Source: Kluyvera genomosp. 3 (lineage in GTDB: Bacteria; Pseudomonadota; Gammaproteobacteria; Enterobacterales; Enterobacteriaceae). Taken from it: DNA of 64,000 nucleotides. Position numbers and translations under genes: made by a program. The notes under the pieces were generated by a model that was not told the origin of the DNA, made no database searches, and saw only the letters and a list, made by a program, of their open reading frames with translations. The first letter of the stretch is position 1; the number at the start of each line of letters is the position of its first letter. Shown here piece after piece: positions 25,689-38,976 of this stretch. The DNA lies in contig CP022114.1 in assembly GCA_002211745.1 (NCBI GenBank), forward strand, positions 372,001 through 436,000, read 5' to 3'.

Positions 25689-26252
25689 ATGAGCAAATCA
25701 TTACAGAAACCTACCATCCTGCATGTTGAAACCGTGGCGCAATCTCGCCTGTTTAATGTGGAAAGCGTTGACCTGGAGTTCAGCAACGGCGTTCGTCGCG
25801 TTTATGAACGTATGAAACCGTCCTCACGTGAAGCGGTCATGATTGTGCCGATTGTCGATGACCATATTATTCTGATTCGTGAATACGCGGTGGGTACCGA
25901 ATCCTACGAGCTGGGCTTTTCCAAAGGGCTGATTGACCCAGGCGAAACGGTGATGCAGGCGGCAAACCGTGAGCTGAAAGAAGAGGTGGGTTTTGGCGCG
26001 CATGAGCTAACGTTTCTGAAAAAACTGAGCATGGCGCCATCTTACTTCTCCAGCAAAATGAACATCGTGGTGGCGGAAAATCTGTATCCAGAATCGCTGC
26101 CGGGTGATGAGCCGGAACCGCTGCCGCAGGTACGCTGGCCGCTGGCTAACCTGATGGATCTGCTCGACGATCCTGACTTTAACGAAGCGCGTAACGTCAG
26201 TGCGCTGTTCCTGCTTCGAGAGTGGCTGAAGGTCCAGGGCAGATTGTCATAA
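25689..26252 (+). CDS. nudE: ADP compounds hydrolase NudE
   Basis: 187-aa Nudix hydrolase acting on ADP-ribose, Ap3A and NADH in E. coli. The full Nudix box lies at about residues 80-102 (G-x5-E-x7-RELKEEVGF). Unbroken and one residue longer than E. coli NudE. Convergent with mrcA over a strong shared terminator. Confidence 0.95.
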   Translation: MSKSLQKPTILHVETVAQSRLFNVESVDLEFSNGVRRVYERMKPSSREAVMIVPIVDDHIILIREYAVGTESYELGFSKGLIDPGETVMQAANRELKEEVGFGAHELTFLKKLSMAPSYFSSKMNIVVAENLYPESLPGDEPEPLPQVRWPLANLMDLLDDPDFNEARNVSALFLLREWLKVQGRLS

Positions 26253-26277
26253 AAAAGGCGCCAGCGGCGCCTTTTTT
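26251..26277. terminator. Bidirectional terminator between nudE and mrcA
   Basis: Perfect hairpin AAAAAAGGCGCC-AGC-GGCGCCTTTTTT beginning at the nudE stop codon. The A and T flanks let it work in both directions. Confidence 0.9.
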
Positions 26278-26313
26278 ATTCGTCTGATGGACAGCGGAAA
26301 TTCCGCCACGACA

Positions 26314-28859
26314 TCAGAACAACTCGTGGGTTTCCCATTATCAATCACTTCAGTCCCCACCTCGTGAACCGCCTGTTGTGTCGGCTGCGTTCCGTCAATG
26401 AAGTACTCCTGGCGGCTGCTGCCACCGTTGGCAAGCTGCCCGGTGCTGCGGTCGATGTTGACCGTCACCACGCCCGGCGGCGGCGTCAGCGGCTGTTCCG
26501 GCACGCCCGCCAGCACCTGTTTCATAAACGCATCCCAGGCTGGCTGCGCGCTCTTCGCGCCGCCTTCGTAACCGGAAATCTGATCTTTGATCGCGCCAGA
26601 GGCGGTTGTGCGCCCCAGATCGCGACGATGATCGTCAAAGCCAATCCACACTGAGGTGACCACATCCGGCCCGTAGCCGGAGAACCAGGCGTCTTTCGAA
26701 CTGTTGGTGGTCCCGGTCTTACCGCCGATATCGTGACGACCCAGGTCGCGGCCTGCGCGCCAGCCGGTACCCTGCCAGCCCGGCTCGCCGAAGATGTTGG
26801 TATTCAGCGCGCTCTTAATCAGGAACGCCAGCGGGGTGTTAATCACGTGCGGCGCGTACTCCTGGCCGCCGCTCTGAGCCACCAACTGCTGGTTTGCCTG
26901 CTCCAGTTCCGGCATTGGAACGGTGGCGTTTTGCGGGTCTGTGAGATGGCGACGTCTTCCACGTCCTGATTCTCCAGCACGTTCGACTTCGGCGTATCAC
27001 CGTAGATTACCGGCAGGTTGCACTCGGCACAGGCAATTTTCGGCTTCGCTTCAAACAGCACGCCGCCCTGGTCGTTTTCAATTTTGCTGATGTAATAAGG
27101 GTCAACCAGGAAGCCGCCGTTCGCCATCACCGCGTAGCCACGCGCGACCTGTAGCGGCGTGAACGAAGCGGAACCTAACGCCAGCGATTCGGTATGCACG
27201 ATGTTTTCCGCCGGGAAGCCAAAACGCTGCAGATATTCTGCCGCATAATCCACGCCCATCGCTCGCATCGCGCGCACCATCACTACGTTCTTCGACTGCC
27301 CAGACCCTGACGCAGGCGAATAGGGCCCGCGTACTCTGCCGGGGAGTTTTTCGGCTGCCAGTCAGAACCGGCGCCGGCATCCCAACGGGAGATAGGCACG
27401 TCGTTGAGCATACTGGCCAGCGTTAAGCCTTTATCCATCGCGGCGGTGTAGAGGAAGGGCTTGATGTTGGAACCAACCTGACGCAGCGCCTGAGTCGCAC
27501 GGTTGAACTTGCTCTGGTTAAAGTCGAAGCCGCCACCAGCGCGATGATGGCGCCATTTTTCGGGTTAATCGACACCAGCGCGGAATTGACGTCCGGTACC
27601 TGTGCCAGCCACCAGCTGTCGCCGTTCTGGCGTACCCAAATCTGCTGCCCAGCCTGTACCACGTCCGTCACCTTACGCGGGTTGGGCCCTGCGCGGTGTC
27701 GGAACGATAAGGACGCGCCCAGCGCATACCTTCCATGCTTATTGACACCGAGGTACCGTCGGCCAGTTCCACCGTCGCTTCCTGCGGATTCGCGGATGTC
27801 ACCACGGCGGGCAACAGCGGGCCGTAAGACGGCAGCGGACGCAGCGAGGCACGAATTTTTTTACTGTCCCAGGGCGCTTCACCCGCTTTCCACAGCACGT
27901 TGGCCGGGCCGCGGTAGCCGTGGCGCATATCGTAATCCATCACGTTATTACGCAGCGCCTGCTGGGCCGCCTGCTGATTTTTGCGCGTGATGGTGGTGTA
28001 AACACGGTAGCCGTCTTCATAGGCCTGTTCGCCGTATTGTTTCACCATATCCTGACGCACCATCTCGGTGAGATACGGCGCGGAGAAGGCGATTTCCGGC
28101 GCGTGATAGTTGGCGTCAATGGCTTCGCTGCGCGCCTGATCGTACTGCGCCTGAGTGATATAGCCTTCACTCAGCATACGCGACAGCACCACGTTGCGAC
28201 GCGCGGTGGCGCGGTCCAGCGAATAAAGCGGGTTAAAGGTGGACGGCGCTTTCGGCAGACCGGCAATCACCGCCATTTCACTGAGGCTCAACTGGTCGGC
28301 TGGCTTACCGAAGTAAACCTGCGCCGCCGCCCCACGCCGTAGGCGCGGTAGCCGAGGTAGATCTTGTTCAGATACAGCTCGAGAATTTCATCTTTGCTCA
28401 GCAACTGCTCGATGCGAATAGCCAGGAACGCTTCCTTAATTTTACGCATCAGCGTCTTTTCAGGGCTAAGGAAGAAGTTACGCGCCAGCTGCTGAGTAAT
28501 GGTACTGGCCCCTGAGAGGCGTGGCCGTTCACCAGCGCGACGCTGGCCGCACGGAAGATACCAATCGGGTCAATCCCGTGGTGCTCGTAGAAGCGGCTAT
28601 CTTCGGTGGCAATGAACGCCTTCACCATCTGCGGCGGGATCTGGCTAAGGGTCATCGGGATACGGCGTTTTTCGCCGTACTGTGCGATGAGCTCGCCGTC
28701 TGCGCTATAGACCTGCATGGGCACCTGCAGGCGCACGTCTCTGAGCGTAGCGACGTCTGGCAGCTGCGGCTCAATATATTTGTAGAGGCCATAAATCGAG
28801 CCTGCTCCCAGCAGAATGCAACAGACTGCAAGGATGAATAAATACTTTACGAACTTCAC
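26314..28859 (-). CDS. mrcA: Penicillin-binding protein 1A (MrcA), seven frameshifts
   Basis: Bifunctional peptidoglycan synthase. An N-terminal membrane anchor (LFILAVCCILLGAGSIYG) precedes the GT51 glycosyltransferase (EDSRFYEHHGID with the catalytic Glu) and the transpeptidase domain (SNIKPF with the acyl-Ser, KTGTTNSSKD). Seven one-base losses in the plus strand: CCCC 28509-28512, CCCC 28330-28333, GGG 27679-27681, CC 27533-27534, CCC 27299-27301, GGG 26935-26937, GGG 26328-26330. With a GTG start at 28859 (VKFVKYLF) and seven bases added, the length is 850 aa, the E. coli value; an in-frame ATG at 28883 would add eight residues. Divergent from hofM. Confidence 0.94.
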
Positions 28860-28978
28860 CGGAGATTTCCCATTGAGTGTCATTTGGGCAGTTTATAAAC
28901 AAACGCGCGGTAGTATAAAGGCAAGCCTGATTCATTGATATAGCCGTCACCCTGCGGTGACGTAAGGATAATCGTGAA

Positions 28979-29740
28979 ATGGCTTTCAACTGTTGGCAAA
29001 TGGGTCTGCATATTCAGCAAGATAATATTTTTATCGTTGCTCTCCAGCGCGCCCGTCAGGGCTGGTCGCTGCGCCGCTGGTGGCAACTGCCGCTGGCTTC
29101 CTCCGATGACGATGCGCTGCTCGCCGCCCTCTCGCCATGGCGCCGTGAACTTCCCTGGCGGCATGCGGTAAGTATCGCGTTTCCTGCCAATAGAACGTTA
29201 CAAAAAAGCCTGCCTCGTGCGGCGATCGCATTGCGAGAAAATGAGCAAAACCAGTGGATTGCCAGCGCGATGTCTCAGCAACTGGAGATGCCCGCGCAGG
29301 CGCTGTGCTTTGATTACCATCTGGCGGAGCCGCAGGGATGCTGGAACGTCACCGCCGCGCAGCAGCGTGACGTCGCGCGATTACAGCATCTGGCGCGCCG
29401 CCTGCGTCTTCAGGTGACGGCGATTACGCCGGATGCCTGTGCGCTGCGATCTTTTATGCCGCTGCAAACGGAAGCGGATACCGTGCTGCTCTGGCGCAGC
29501 GACGGGCAGTGGCTGTGGGCCAGCGGGGAGCGATGGGGAAGCTGTGCGCTGCATGAAGCCGCCATGCTGGGCGAACACCTCGAGATGACCACGCCTCGCC
29601 TGGTGTGCTGCACGGCTGAGGAAACGCAATACCCTTACTTTGACCCCTGGAGTGCCGTCACGCAAAAGCAGCCGCCGTTGCCTGCCGGCGGCGACGCGTT
29701 TGCAGTGGCGATCGGGCTGGCGATGGGGACGGTGATGTGA
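28979..29740 (+). CDS. hofM: HofM, PilM-like protein for use of DNA as a nutrient
   Basis: 253-aa protein resembling E. coli HofM (YrfD), a PilM-type actin-like protein of type IV pilus/competence assembly. The family pattern MAFNCWQMGLH and the ending QPPLPAGGDAFAVAIGLAMG are recognisable. First gene of hofMNOPQ, homologous to pilMNOPQ; in E. coli these genes are needed for growth on DNA as carbon source. Unbroken. Its stop overlaps the hofN start (TGATG). Confidence 0.88.
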   Translation: MAFNCWQMGLHIQQDNIFIVALQRARQGWSLRRWWQLPLASSDDDALLAALSPWRRELPWRHAVSIAFPANRTLQKSLPRAAIALRENEQNQWIASAMSQQLEMPAQALCFDYHLAEPQGCWNVTAAQQRDVARLQHLARRLRLQVTAITPDACALRSFMPLQTEADTVLLWRSDGQWLWASGERWGSCALHEAAMLGEHLEMTTPRLVCCTAEETQYPYFDPWSAVTQKQPPLPAGGDAFAVAIGLAMGTVM

Positions 29741-30275
29741 TGAATCAGGCCGTTAATTTTCTACCGTGGCGACGGATGCGATTTTATCGACAGCTTCGTC
29801 GCTGGGGGCGGGCGTGGCGGCATGCTGGCTGTGTGGCGCGGCTGTGGTGCTGTTCTGCTGGTTAAACGGGCAAGCCGCGCGGACGGTGAATGCTATGCAT
29901 ATTGCTGCAGAGCGGCAGATAGCTCAGCAGCTGGCGTTGCGCGAACGTGCGCAAGCTGAGCGGGCAAAGCAGCAGGCGCTAAACGCACAAAAGCACGCTC
30001 GCCGACACGCAACACAGGCGTGGTCCGCTCGCCTCACGACGTTGGCAGAGGGCATACCCGCTCAGGCGTGGCTGAATGAACTGGATTATCGCGACCGCAC
30101 GCTGTCGCTCTCGGCAACGCTGACGCGTTTTCCTGCCCTGACGGAGCTTGAACATCGCCTGGAGACCGTGCCCGGTTTTCAGCCCGCGAAGCCGGGAAAA
30201 ATTCAGCGTGATAGTACCGGGCGCTGGCTGGTGCGCTATCAGCTTAATGAGGAGATAGCGCATGCGACTCCCTGA
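29740..30275 (+). CDS. hofN: HofN, PilN-like membrane protein (one frameshift)
   Basis: PilN-type bitopic protein. It begins MNQAVNFLPWRR at 29740, then a membrane helix (ACWLCGAAVVLFCWL) and a long Gln/Ala/Arg-rich coiled region. The frame breaks at the G run 29804-29808 (five G where six are needed), after about 22 residues. The restored length is 178 aa, against 179 in E. coli. It overlaps hofO by 14 bases. Together with HofO it is expected to form the inner-membrane platform. Confidence 0.85.
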
Positions 30276-30725
30276 TGGCTGGCGAGCGGTCTCAATGCTG
30301 AACGCGCTGCGTATCGCCGGGATAATGGCAGTGTTGGTGGGCATCGGACTGTGTTTTTACAGGATGACGCAGATCAGCCTGACGCTCGAGAAGGAAAAGG
30401 AAGCCCGTCAGCGGCAGCATGCGCTGTATGTGGCGGGCTGGCATCGGCTGATGTCTCTGCCTCGTCAGCAGGCAGGCGCGGAGTCGCCCGTCCCTCCCTC
30501 CGTCGCGTTCTCTCCGACGGCGTTCCAGCGGGCCGGGCCAGACTGGTGAGCTGGCAGCCTTCAGACAAGGGAGGGGAACTGGTGCTTGATACGCCCTGGC
30601 CGCTGGTTGCTGACACCTTTTCACTGCTGGCGGAGCGCGATATGCAGGTGGCGGCGTTTGCTCTGGCTGGGGAAAACGGCACGTTGCGCTTTACCGTTCG
30701 ACTGGTGCATGACCATGAACCTTAA
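30262..30725 (+). CDS. hofO: HofO, PilO-like membrane protein (one frameshift)
   Basis: PilO-type protein with one membrane helix (IAGIMAVLVGIGLCFY) and a ferredoxin-like C-terminal part containing LVSWQPSDKGGELVL. The frame breaks at GGG 30535-30537; one G restores RAGARLVSWQ. The restored length is 154 aa. It overlaps hofN and hofP by a few bases, as in a coupled operon. Confidence 0.83.
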
Positions 30726-31154
30726 CATCCCACTGGGCATTCTACTTGCGCTTCCGCTGCTATGCGGTCTGCGCGACCCTTTCGCACCGGTCGACGATCC
30801 ATGCCACAGCGCGCAGCTCAATCTCTGGCGCTTTGGTGGAACGATTGAAGCGGGGGACGAACGATGGGCATCGTCCAGCGCGATGATGAGACATGGCAAC
30901 GTCTGGAAAACGACACCCTACTGAAGACCGGGTGGCGTGTAACGGACATCACGCCGGATGAGCTGACGGTAGACGTTGGAACGGGCTGCGAGCCGCAGCG
31001 CTGGCAATGGAAAAGAGAAGGAACGAGCCATCATGAAAAGGATAAGTCTACTGATACTGCTGCTTCTACCGCTGCTGAGCCCGGCGAAAAACGTCACGCT
31101 GGTGGTGGACGACGTGCCGGTGGCACAGGTGCTGCAAAGCCTGGCCGACCTTGA
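30715..31154 (+). CDS. hofP: HofP, PilP-like protein (one frameshift)
   Basis: Small exported PilP-like protein (MNLNIPLGILLALPLLCGLRD start, then DPFAPVDDPC). The frame breaks at GGG 30869-30871 region (CGATGGGCATCG); one G joins ERW to GIVQRDDETWQRL. After repair the frame runs to 31154, overlapping hofQ by about 120 bases and giving 146 aa; E. coli HofP (134 aa) also appears to extend into hofQ. A further loss could instead make it end at TGA 31034-31036, so the C-terminus is uncertain. Confidence 0.75.
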
Positions 31155-32259
31155 ACAGAAAAACCTGGTGATAGCTCCCGATGTGCAGGGCACGCTCTCG
31201 CTTCAATTGCGTAATCTGCCGTGGAAACAGGCGCTACAGACGGTCATCACCAGCAGCGGGCTGGTGATGACCCTGGAAGGAAGCGTGATCTACGTTTATT
31301 CGCAGCGCTGGCGTGAAGAGAAGCTGGCACGAGCGCAGGCGGAACAAACGCGGCGTCAGCAAACGCTGCCGCTGAGCCACAGTAGCATCGTGTTGCACTA
31401 TGCCGATGCCGCTGAGCTGGCAAAGTCCGGAGGCAAACTCCTGAGTGCGCGTGGGACGCTGACCGTCGACAAACGCACCAACCGCCTGATTGTCCGTGAC
31501 GATAGTGAACATCTGCCGGCGTTCAGCGCGTGGGCGAAAGAGATGGATATCCCGTCGGTCAGGTTGAGCTGGCGGCGCATATTGTCACCATTAATGAAAC
31601 CAGCCTGCGTGAGCTGGGCGTGAAGTGGAGTCTTGCCGATGCGGAAGGCACCGTTGGCGCAGGTAAAATCACCACGCTAAGCAGCAATCTTTCGGTGGCT
31701 GACGCCACCACGCGCGCCGGGTTCAACATTGGCCGCATTAATGGTCGTCTGCTTGAGCTGGAGCTTTCTGCGTTGGAGCAGAAACAGAAGGTGGATATTA
31801 TCGCCAGCCCGCGTCTGCTCGCCTCGCACCTCCAGCCTGCCAGCATCAAGCAGGGGAGCGAAATTCCGTATCAGGTGTCGAGTGGGGAAAGTGGCGCGAC
31901 GTCAGTGGAATTTAAAGAGGCGGTGCTGGCATGGAGGTGACGCCAACGGTGTTACAGAACGGTCGCGTGCGGCTGAAGCTGCACATCAGCGAAAACATGC
32001 CGGGCCAGGTCCTACAACAGGCGGATGGCGAAGTCCTGGCGATTGATAAGCAGGAGATTGAAACGCAGGTGGAAGTAAAAAGCGGTGAGACGCTGGCGCT
32101 AGGCGGTATTTTTTCCCAAAAGAATAAAAACGCCAGCGACAGCGTGCCTTTTCTTGGGATATCCCGTTGTTGGGCCATCTTTTTCGCCGTGACGGTAAGG
32201 ATAATGAACGACGTGAACTGGTGGTGTTTATCACGCCACGTATTATTTCTGCGCAATAG
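31033..32259 (+). CDS. hofQ: HofQ, PilQ-like outer-membrane secretin (three frameshifts)
   Basis: Secretin (GspD/PilQ family) forming an outer-membrane pore. It has a signal peptide [18 protein letters not shown], a secretin/TonB short N-terminal domain ([18 protein letters not shown]), an NolW-like domain and the secretin core with [20 protein letters not shown] and a restored [12 protein letters not shown] end. Three one-base losses: CCC 31551-31553, GG 31928-31929, GGG 32156-32158. The restored length is 409 aa, against about 412 in E. coli. Last gene of hofMNOPQ. Confidence 0.88.
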
Positions 32260-32538
32260 CAGAGAAGAATCAGGCGAATTTCAGCGGGAAGGCGTGTCCC
32301 GAGTTTGACGTGGGCCAGATTTAGCATACAAGGAGTACCGATTTGAGTGTCAGTACGCACCGCTCCTTCTCCTGTAGTCTGCTGATTTAATCTGTTGCCA
32401 AACCAGCCGGAGTATTGAGATAATTTTCAGTCTGACTCTCGCTCTATTGCATAAGAGGTTTCAGTTCATGTCCAGCGACGCGCGATGTTCTGCGGCGCGG
32501 ATTTATCATTAACGAATAGTCTTAGTAGTACCAAAAAA

Positions 32539-33059
32539 ATGGCAGAGAAACGCAATATCTTTCTGGTTGGGCCATGGGTGCCGGCAAAAGCACTATTGGG
32601 CGCCAGCTGGCTCAACAGCTCAATATGGAATTTTACGATTCTGATCAAGAGATTGAGAAACGAACAGGCGCTGACGTGGGCTGGGTCTTTGATGTCGAAG
32701 GCGAAGAAGGTTTCCGTGACCGCGAAGAAAAAATCATCAATGAGTTAACGGAAAAGCAGGGTATTGTTCTGGCGACAGGCGGTGGCTCTGTAAAATCACG
32801 TGAAACGCGCAATCGTCTCTCCGCTCGTGGTGTCGTCGTCTACCTGGAAACGACCATTGAAAAACAGCTAGCGCGCACTCAGCGTGACAAAAAACGCCCG
32901 CTGCTGCAGGTCGAAACGCCGCCGCGTGAAGTACTCGAGGCGCTGGCTGACGAACGTAATCCGCTGTACGAAGAGATTGCTGACGTCACCATTCGCACTG
33001 ACGATCAAAGCGCAAAAGTTGTCGCCAACCAGATTATTCATATGCTGGAAAGCAACTAA
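32539..33059 (+). CDS. aroK: Shikimate kinase I AroK (one frameshift)
   Basis: Phosphorylates shikimate in aromatic amino acid synthesis. The frame breaks inside the P-loop: GGGCCATGGG at 32569-32578 needs one more C to read GPMGAGKST. The restored length is 173 aa, the E. coli value. The start at 32539 ([11 protein letters not shown]) matches the family. The 279-base gap after hofQ (32260-32538) holds its promoter and no gene I can see. It heads the aroK-aroB-damX-dam-rpe-gph-trpS cluster. Confidence 0.95.
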
Positions 33060-33117
33060 TACTGGCCAGAAAAGTAGAACGCCAGCGAATATAAGTCACT
33101 AAGGTGGACGTCGCGTT

Positions 33118-34211
33118 ATGGAGAGGCTTACAGTAACTCTCGGGAACGTAGTTACCCGATTACCATCGCGGCTGGTTTGTTTAACGATCCAGCTTCCTTC
33201 TTACCGCTCAAGTCTGGCGATCAGGTTATGCTGGTCACCAACGAAACGCTGGCACCGCTTTATCTGGACCAGGTTCGAACCGTGCTCGAGCAGGCTGGCG
33301 TGAAGGTTGATAGCGTCATTCTGCCGGACGGCGAACAGTATAAAAGCCTGGCTGTGATGGATACCGTCTTCACCGCGCTTCTGCAAAAACCACACGGTCG
33401 TGATACCACTCTTGTCGCCCTGGGCGGCGGTGTGATTGGCGACTTAACCGGTTTTGCGGCAGCGAGCTATCAGCGCGGCGTGCGCTTTATCCAGGTGCCT
33501 ACCACTTTGCTTTCGCAGGTGGACTCTTCGGTTGGCGGCAAAACCGCGGTCAACCATCCTCTCGGCAAAAACATGATTGGCGCATTCTGGCAGCCGGCCT
33601 CTGTGGTGGTTGACCTGAATTGCCTGAAAACATTGCCGAAACGTGAACTTTCTTCCGGCCTCGCTGAAGTCATTAAGTACGGCATCATTCTGGATGCCCC
33701 GTTCTTTGATTGGCTGGAAAACAACATTGATGCGCTGATGGCGCTGGATGAAAAAGCAATGGCGTACTGTATTCGCCGTTGTTGTGAGCTGAAAGCCGAT
33801 GTTGTCGCTGCCGACGAGCGCGAAACCGGGTTACGTGCTTTACTCAATCTTGGGCATACGTTTGGCCATGCCATTGAAGCCGAAATGGGCTATGGCAACT
33901 GGCTGCACGGCGAGGCCGTGGCGGCGGGTATGGTGATGGCGGCTCATGCCGCTGAGCGACTGGGCCAATTTGACGCTCAGGATACTCAGCGTATCATCGC
34001 GCTGCTCAAGCGAGCGGGTCTGCCGGTCGCCGGTCCGCAGGAGATGACGGCGCAAGCCTATCTGCCGCATATGCTGCGAGATAAAAAAGTCCTGGCTGGC
34101 GAAATGCGCTTAGTGCTGCCGTTGGCTATCGGGAAAAGTGAGGTACGCGGTGGCGTATCCCACGATGTGGTTCTTGGCGCTATTGCTGATACTCAGCAGG
34201 CGCAACTATAA
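33118..34211 (+). CDS. aroB: 3-dehydroquinate synthase AroB (one frameshift)
   Basis: NAD- and Zn-dependent second enzyme of the shikimate pathway. It shows the glycine-rich NAD region [15 protein letters not shown] and metal ligands in [17 protein letters not shown]. The start is ATG 33118 (MERLTVTLG); the frame breaks at GGG 33142-33144 and one G restores [16 protein letters not shown]. The restored length is 364 aa, against 362 in E. coli. Follows aroK by 58 bases. Confidence 0.96.
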
Positions 34212-34295
34212 GAAAGGTCTAGCCGCGTTCGCGCGGTGTTTTAACTTCAGGTGATGTGCAATTGTCGTGGCATAAGCCTTTTAGTGGGGTGTTAA

Positions 34296-35570
34296 ATGGA
34301 TGAATTTAAACCAGAAGACGAGCTGAAACCCGATCCCAGCGATCGTCGCACTGGTCGCTCTCGTCAATCTTCCGATCGTGACAACGAGCCACAGATCAAC
34401 TTTGATGATGTGGATCTCGATGCGGATGAGCGTCGTCCGTCCCGTAGTCGCAAAGCACGTGAAGAAGTTGAACCGGAAGACGAATACGAGGAATCTGACG
34501 AAGCCGACGAGGGTGATGCAGAAGAAGTCGTAGAGCGCCGCCCGCGTAAACGTAAAAATGTCGCACCGCGTAAGCCGGCTTCCCGTCAGTACATCATGAT
34601 GGGGTTGGGCGTCGTCGTGCTGCTGGTGCTGATCGTCGGCATCGGTTCGGCATTAAAAGCGCCGTCTTCAAACGATCAGAGCGCCTCTGGTGAGAAGAGT
34701 ATTTCTCTGTCTGGCGGCGACAACGTCGATCAGGCCAATGTCACCCAGAGCCAGCCTGCGCCGGAAGCGAACCCGCAGCAGGACGTTTCGCTGCCGCCAA
34801 TTTCCTCTACGCCGACCCAGGGCCAGCAAACCGCTGCGCCGGACGGACAGCAGCGCGTAGAAGTGCAGGGCGATCTGAATAATGCGCTGACTCAGCAGCA
34901 GGGCCAGATTGATAATGCAGTGGTCAATTCCACACTGCCGACTGAACCTGCGACCGTCGCACCTATCCGTAACGGCGCGCGTCCGGCGGTAACGGCGCCG
35001 GAAACCCCGCGCCAGACTGCGACTGCTCCGCGTCCGGAACGTAAGCACACGGTCATCGAAGCCAAACCTCAGCCTGTTGCCCCTGCGAAAACGCAGACGA
35101 CGACTGCGCAGAGCAAACCTGCTGAAGCGAAGCCGGTTACGACCGCGCCGAAGCAAACTGTGACGGCCGCAGCGCCAACTAAAGCGCCGGCAGCCGAAAC
35201 GGCGAAACCAGCGGCCAGCACCACTACTCCTGCTGCTACCGCCGCCGCGACGGCAGCCCCAGCAGCGGCAACCGGTAAGTCCGCAGGCGATGTCGGTTCG
35301 TTGAAATCAGCTTCAGGCTCGCACTACACTCTGCAGCTCAGTTCCTCTTCTAACTACGACAACCTGAACGGTTGGGCGAAGAAAGAGAACCTGAAAAACT
35401 ACGTGGTGTATGAAACCTCTCGTAACGGCCAGCCGTGGTATGTTCTGGTCAGCGGCATCTACGCATCGAAAGATGATGCCAAACGCGCCGTGACCACGCT
35501 GCCAGCCGACGTACAGGCGAAAAACCCGTGGGCGAAACCGCTGCATCAGGTTCAATCTGACCTGAAGTAA
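34296..35570 (+). CDS. damX: Cell division protein DamX
   Basis: 424-aa bitopic division protein. A charged cytoplasmic N-terminus is followed by one TM helix at about residues 102-120 ([17 protein letters not shown]), a long low-complexity Ala/Pro/Thr/Gln periplasmic linker (about 130-335) and a C-terminal SPOR domain ([17 protein letters not shown]) that binds denuded septal glycan. Unbroken. Lies between aroB and dam as in other enterobacteria. Confidence 0.94.
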   Translation: MDEFKPEDELKPDPSDRRTGRSRQSSDRDNEPQINFDDVDLDADERRPSRSRKAREEVEPEDEYEESDEADEGDAEEVVERRPRKRKNVAPRKPASRQYIMMGLGVVVLLVLIVGIGSALKAPSSNDQSASGEKSISLSGGDNVDQANVTQSQPAPEANPQQDVSLPPISSTPTQGQQTAAPDGQQRVEVQGDLNNALTQQQGQIDNAVVNSTLPTEPATVAPIRNGARPAVTAPETPRQTATAPRPERKHTVIEAKPQPVAPAKTQTTTAQSKPAEAKPVTTAPKQTVTAAAPTKAPAAETAKPAASTTTPAATAAATAAPAAATGKSAGDVGSLKSASGSHYTLQLSSSSNYDNLNGWAKKENLKNYVVYETSRNGQPWYVLVSGIYASKDDAKRAVTTLPADVQAKNPWAKPLHQVQSDLK

Positions 35571-35686
35571 TCGCCGTTTCGTTAGCAACCGCCCGTTTGT
35601 ACCATTGGGTATGAGCGGGGCGTAGAAGCGCAGGATGCTGTCGGAGCTTTCTCCACAGCCGGAGAGAGTGTAAGTAGTCAGGCCGC

Positions 35687-36518
35687 ATGAAAAAAAATCG
35701 CGCTTTTTTGAAATGGGCAGGGGGAAGTACCCACTGCTCGATGAAATTCAAGGCCATCTGCCGAAAGGTGATTGCCTGGTTGAACCCTTCGTTGGTGCTG
35801 GATCGGTATTCCTGAATACCGATTTTTCGCGTTATATTCTGGCTGATATCAACAGCGACCTCATTGAGCTCTATAAAATCGTTAAAACGCGCGCCGATGA
35901 GTACGTTGAGCAGGCGCGGATGCTGTTTGTGCCGAGAGCAATAACGCCGAGCGTTACTATCAGTACCGCGAAGAGTTTAACGCCAGCACCGACTTGTTCC
36001 GTCGCGCGGTGCTGTTTTTGTACCTCAACCGCCACGGCTACAACGGCCTGTGCCGTTATAACCTGCGCGGTGAGTTTAACGTCCCGTTTGGGCGCTATAA
36101 GAAACCTTACTTCCCGGAAGCCGAGCTACGCCACTTTGCTGAGAAAGCGCAAAATGCCGAGTTCTACTGCGAGTCTTATGAAGACTGTATGAAGCGCGCC
36201 GGGAAGAATGCTGTGGTCTACTGCGATCCGCCGTACGCGCCGCTGTCGGCGACGGCGAATTTTACGGCCTACCACACCAATAGCTTTAGCCTGCAGCAGC
36301 AGGAAGTTCTGGCGCAGAAAGCGGAAGAACTGATGGCGAAGCGAATACCGGTGCTTATCTCAAACCACCGTACGCCGCTAACGCTGGAATGGTATAAAAA
36401 CGCAACGCAGATGCACGTCGTGAAGGTTCGACGCAGCATTAGCCGCAACGGCGGCACGCGTAAAAAGGTGGACGAGTTGCTGGCGCTGTATCGCCTGCCG
36501 GATAAAAAACAACGTTAA
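35687..36518 (+). CDS. dam: DNA adenine methylase Dam (two frameshifts)
   Basis: Methylates adenine in GATC for mismatch repair, replication timing and gene control. The SAM motif FLKWAGGK is restored by one G at the run 35720-35724; a second base is missing at 35932-35934 (GTGCCGAG for GTGCCCGAG), restoring FVPESNNAERYYQYREEF. The catalytic DPPY is in VVYCDPPYAPLS. The restored length is 277 aa, against 278 in E. coli. Start at 35687 (MKKNRAFLKW). Confidence 0.95.
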
Positions 36519-36551
36519 AGACCCTAATGGATAGGCTCTGAGGAGATGCGG

Positions 36552-37219
36552 ATGAAACAGTACCTGATTGCCCCTTCAATTTTGTCGGCCGACTTTGCCC
36601 GCCTGGGAGAAGACACGGCGCGTGCGCTGGCTGCCGGGGCGGATGTGGTTCATTTCGATGTTATGGATAACCATTACGTGCCGAACCTGACCATCGGGCC
36701 GATGGTGCTGAAAGCGCTGCGTGACTACGGTATTACCGCCCTATCGATGTACACCTGATGGTGAAGCCGGTGGACCGTCTGGTTCCGGACTTCGCCGCCG
36801 CAGGCGCCAGCATCATCACCTTCCACCCGGAAGCCTCCGAACACGTTGACCGCACGCTGCAGCTGATTAAAGAGCACGGCTGCAAGGCGGGCTGGTGTTT
36901 AACCCGGCCACGCCGCTGAGCTATCTCGACTACGTGATGGATAAGCTGGACGTTATTCTGCTGATGTCGGTGAACCCGGGCTTCGGCGGCCAGTCCTTTA
37001 TTCCGCATACGCTGGAGAAGCTGCGTGAAGTGCGTCGCCGTATTGATGAATCTGGCTATGACATCCGTCTTGAAGTCGACGGCGGTGTTAAAGTGAACAA
37101 CATTAGTGAAATCGCGGCGGCGGGAGCGGACATGTTCGTTGCCGGTTCGGCGATTTTTGGCCAACCTGACTACAAAAAAGTCATTGATGAAATGCGCAGT
37201 GAGCTGGCAAAGGTAAGTC

Positions 37220-37227
<8 letters not shown>
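36552..37227 (+). CDS. rpe: Ribulose-phosphate 3-epimerase Rpe (two frameshifts)
   Basis: Pentose phosphate pathway enzyme with TIM-barrel motifs [13 protein letters not shown] and [10 protein letters not shown]. It breaks at CCC 36739-36741 (restores [13 protein letters not shown]) and GGG 36889-36891 (restores [11 protein letters not shown]). The start ATG 36552 is favoured over 36546 because AGGAG at 36541-36545 is correctly spaced from it. The restored length is 225 aa, as in E. coli. It overlaps gph by 8 bases. Confidence 0.96.

Positions 37228-38976
<1,749 letters not shown>

Noticed and set aside
28860-28883. ATG start for mrcA at 28883.
   Set aside because: The GTG at 28859 gives the E. 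coli N-terminus and exactly 850 residues after repair; the ATG adds eight unmatched residues.
34660-35300. Repetitive Ala/Pro/Thr/Gln stretch in damX as a possible coding repeat of interest.
   Set aside because: It is the usual low-complexity periplasmic linker of DamX.
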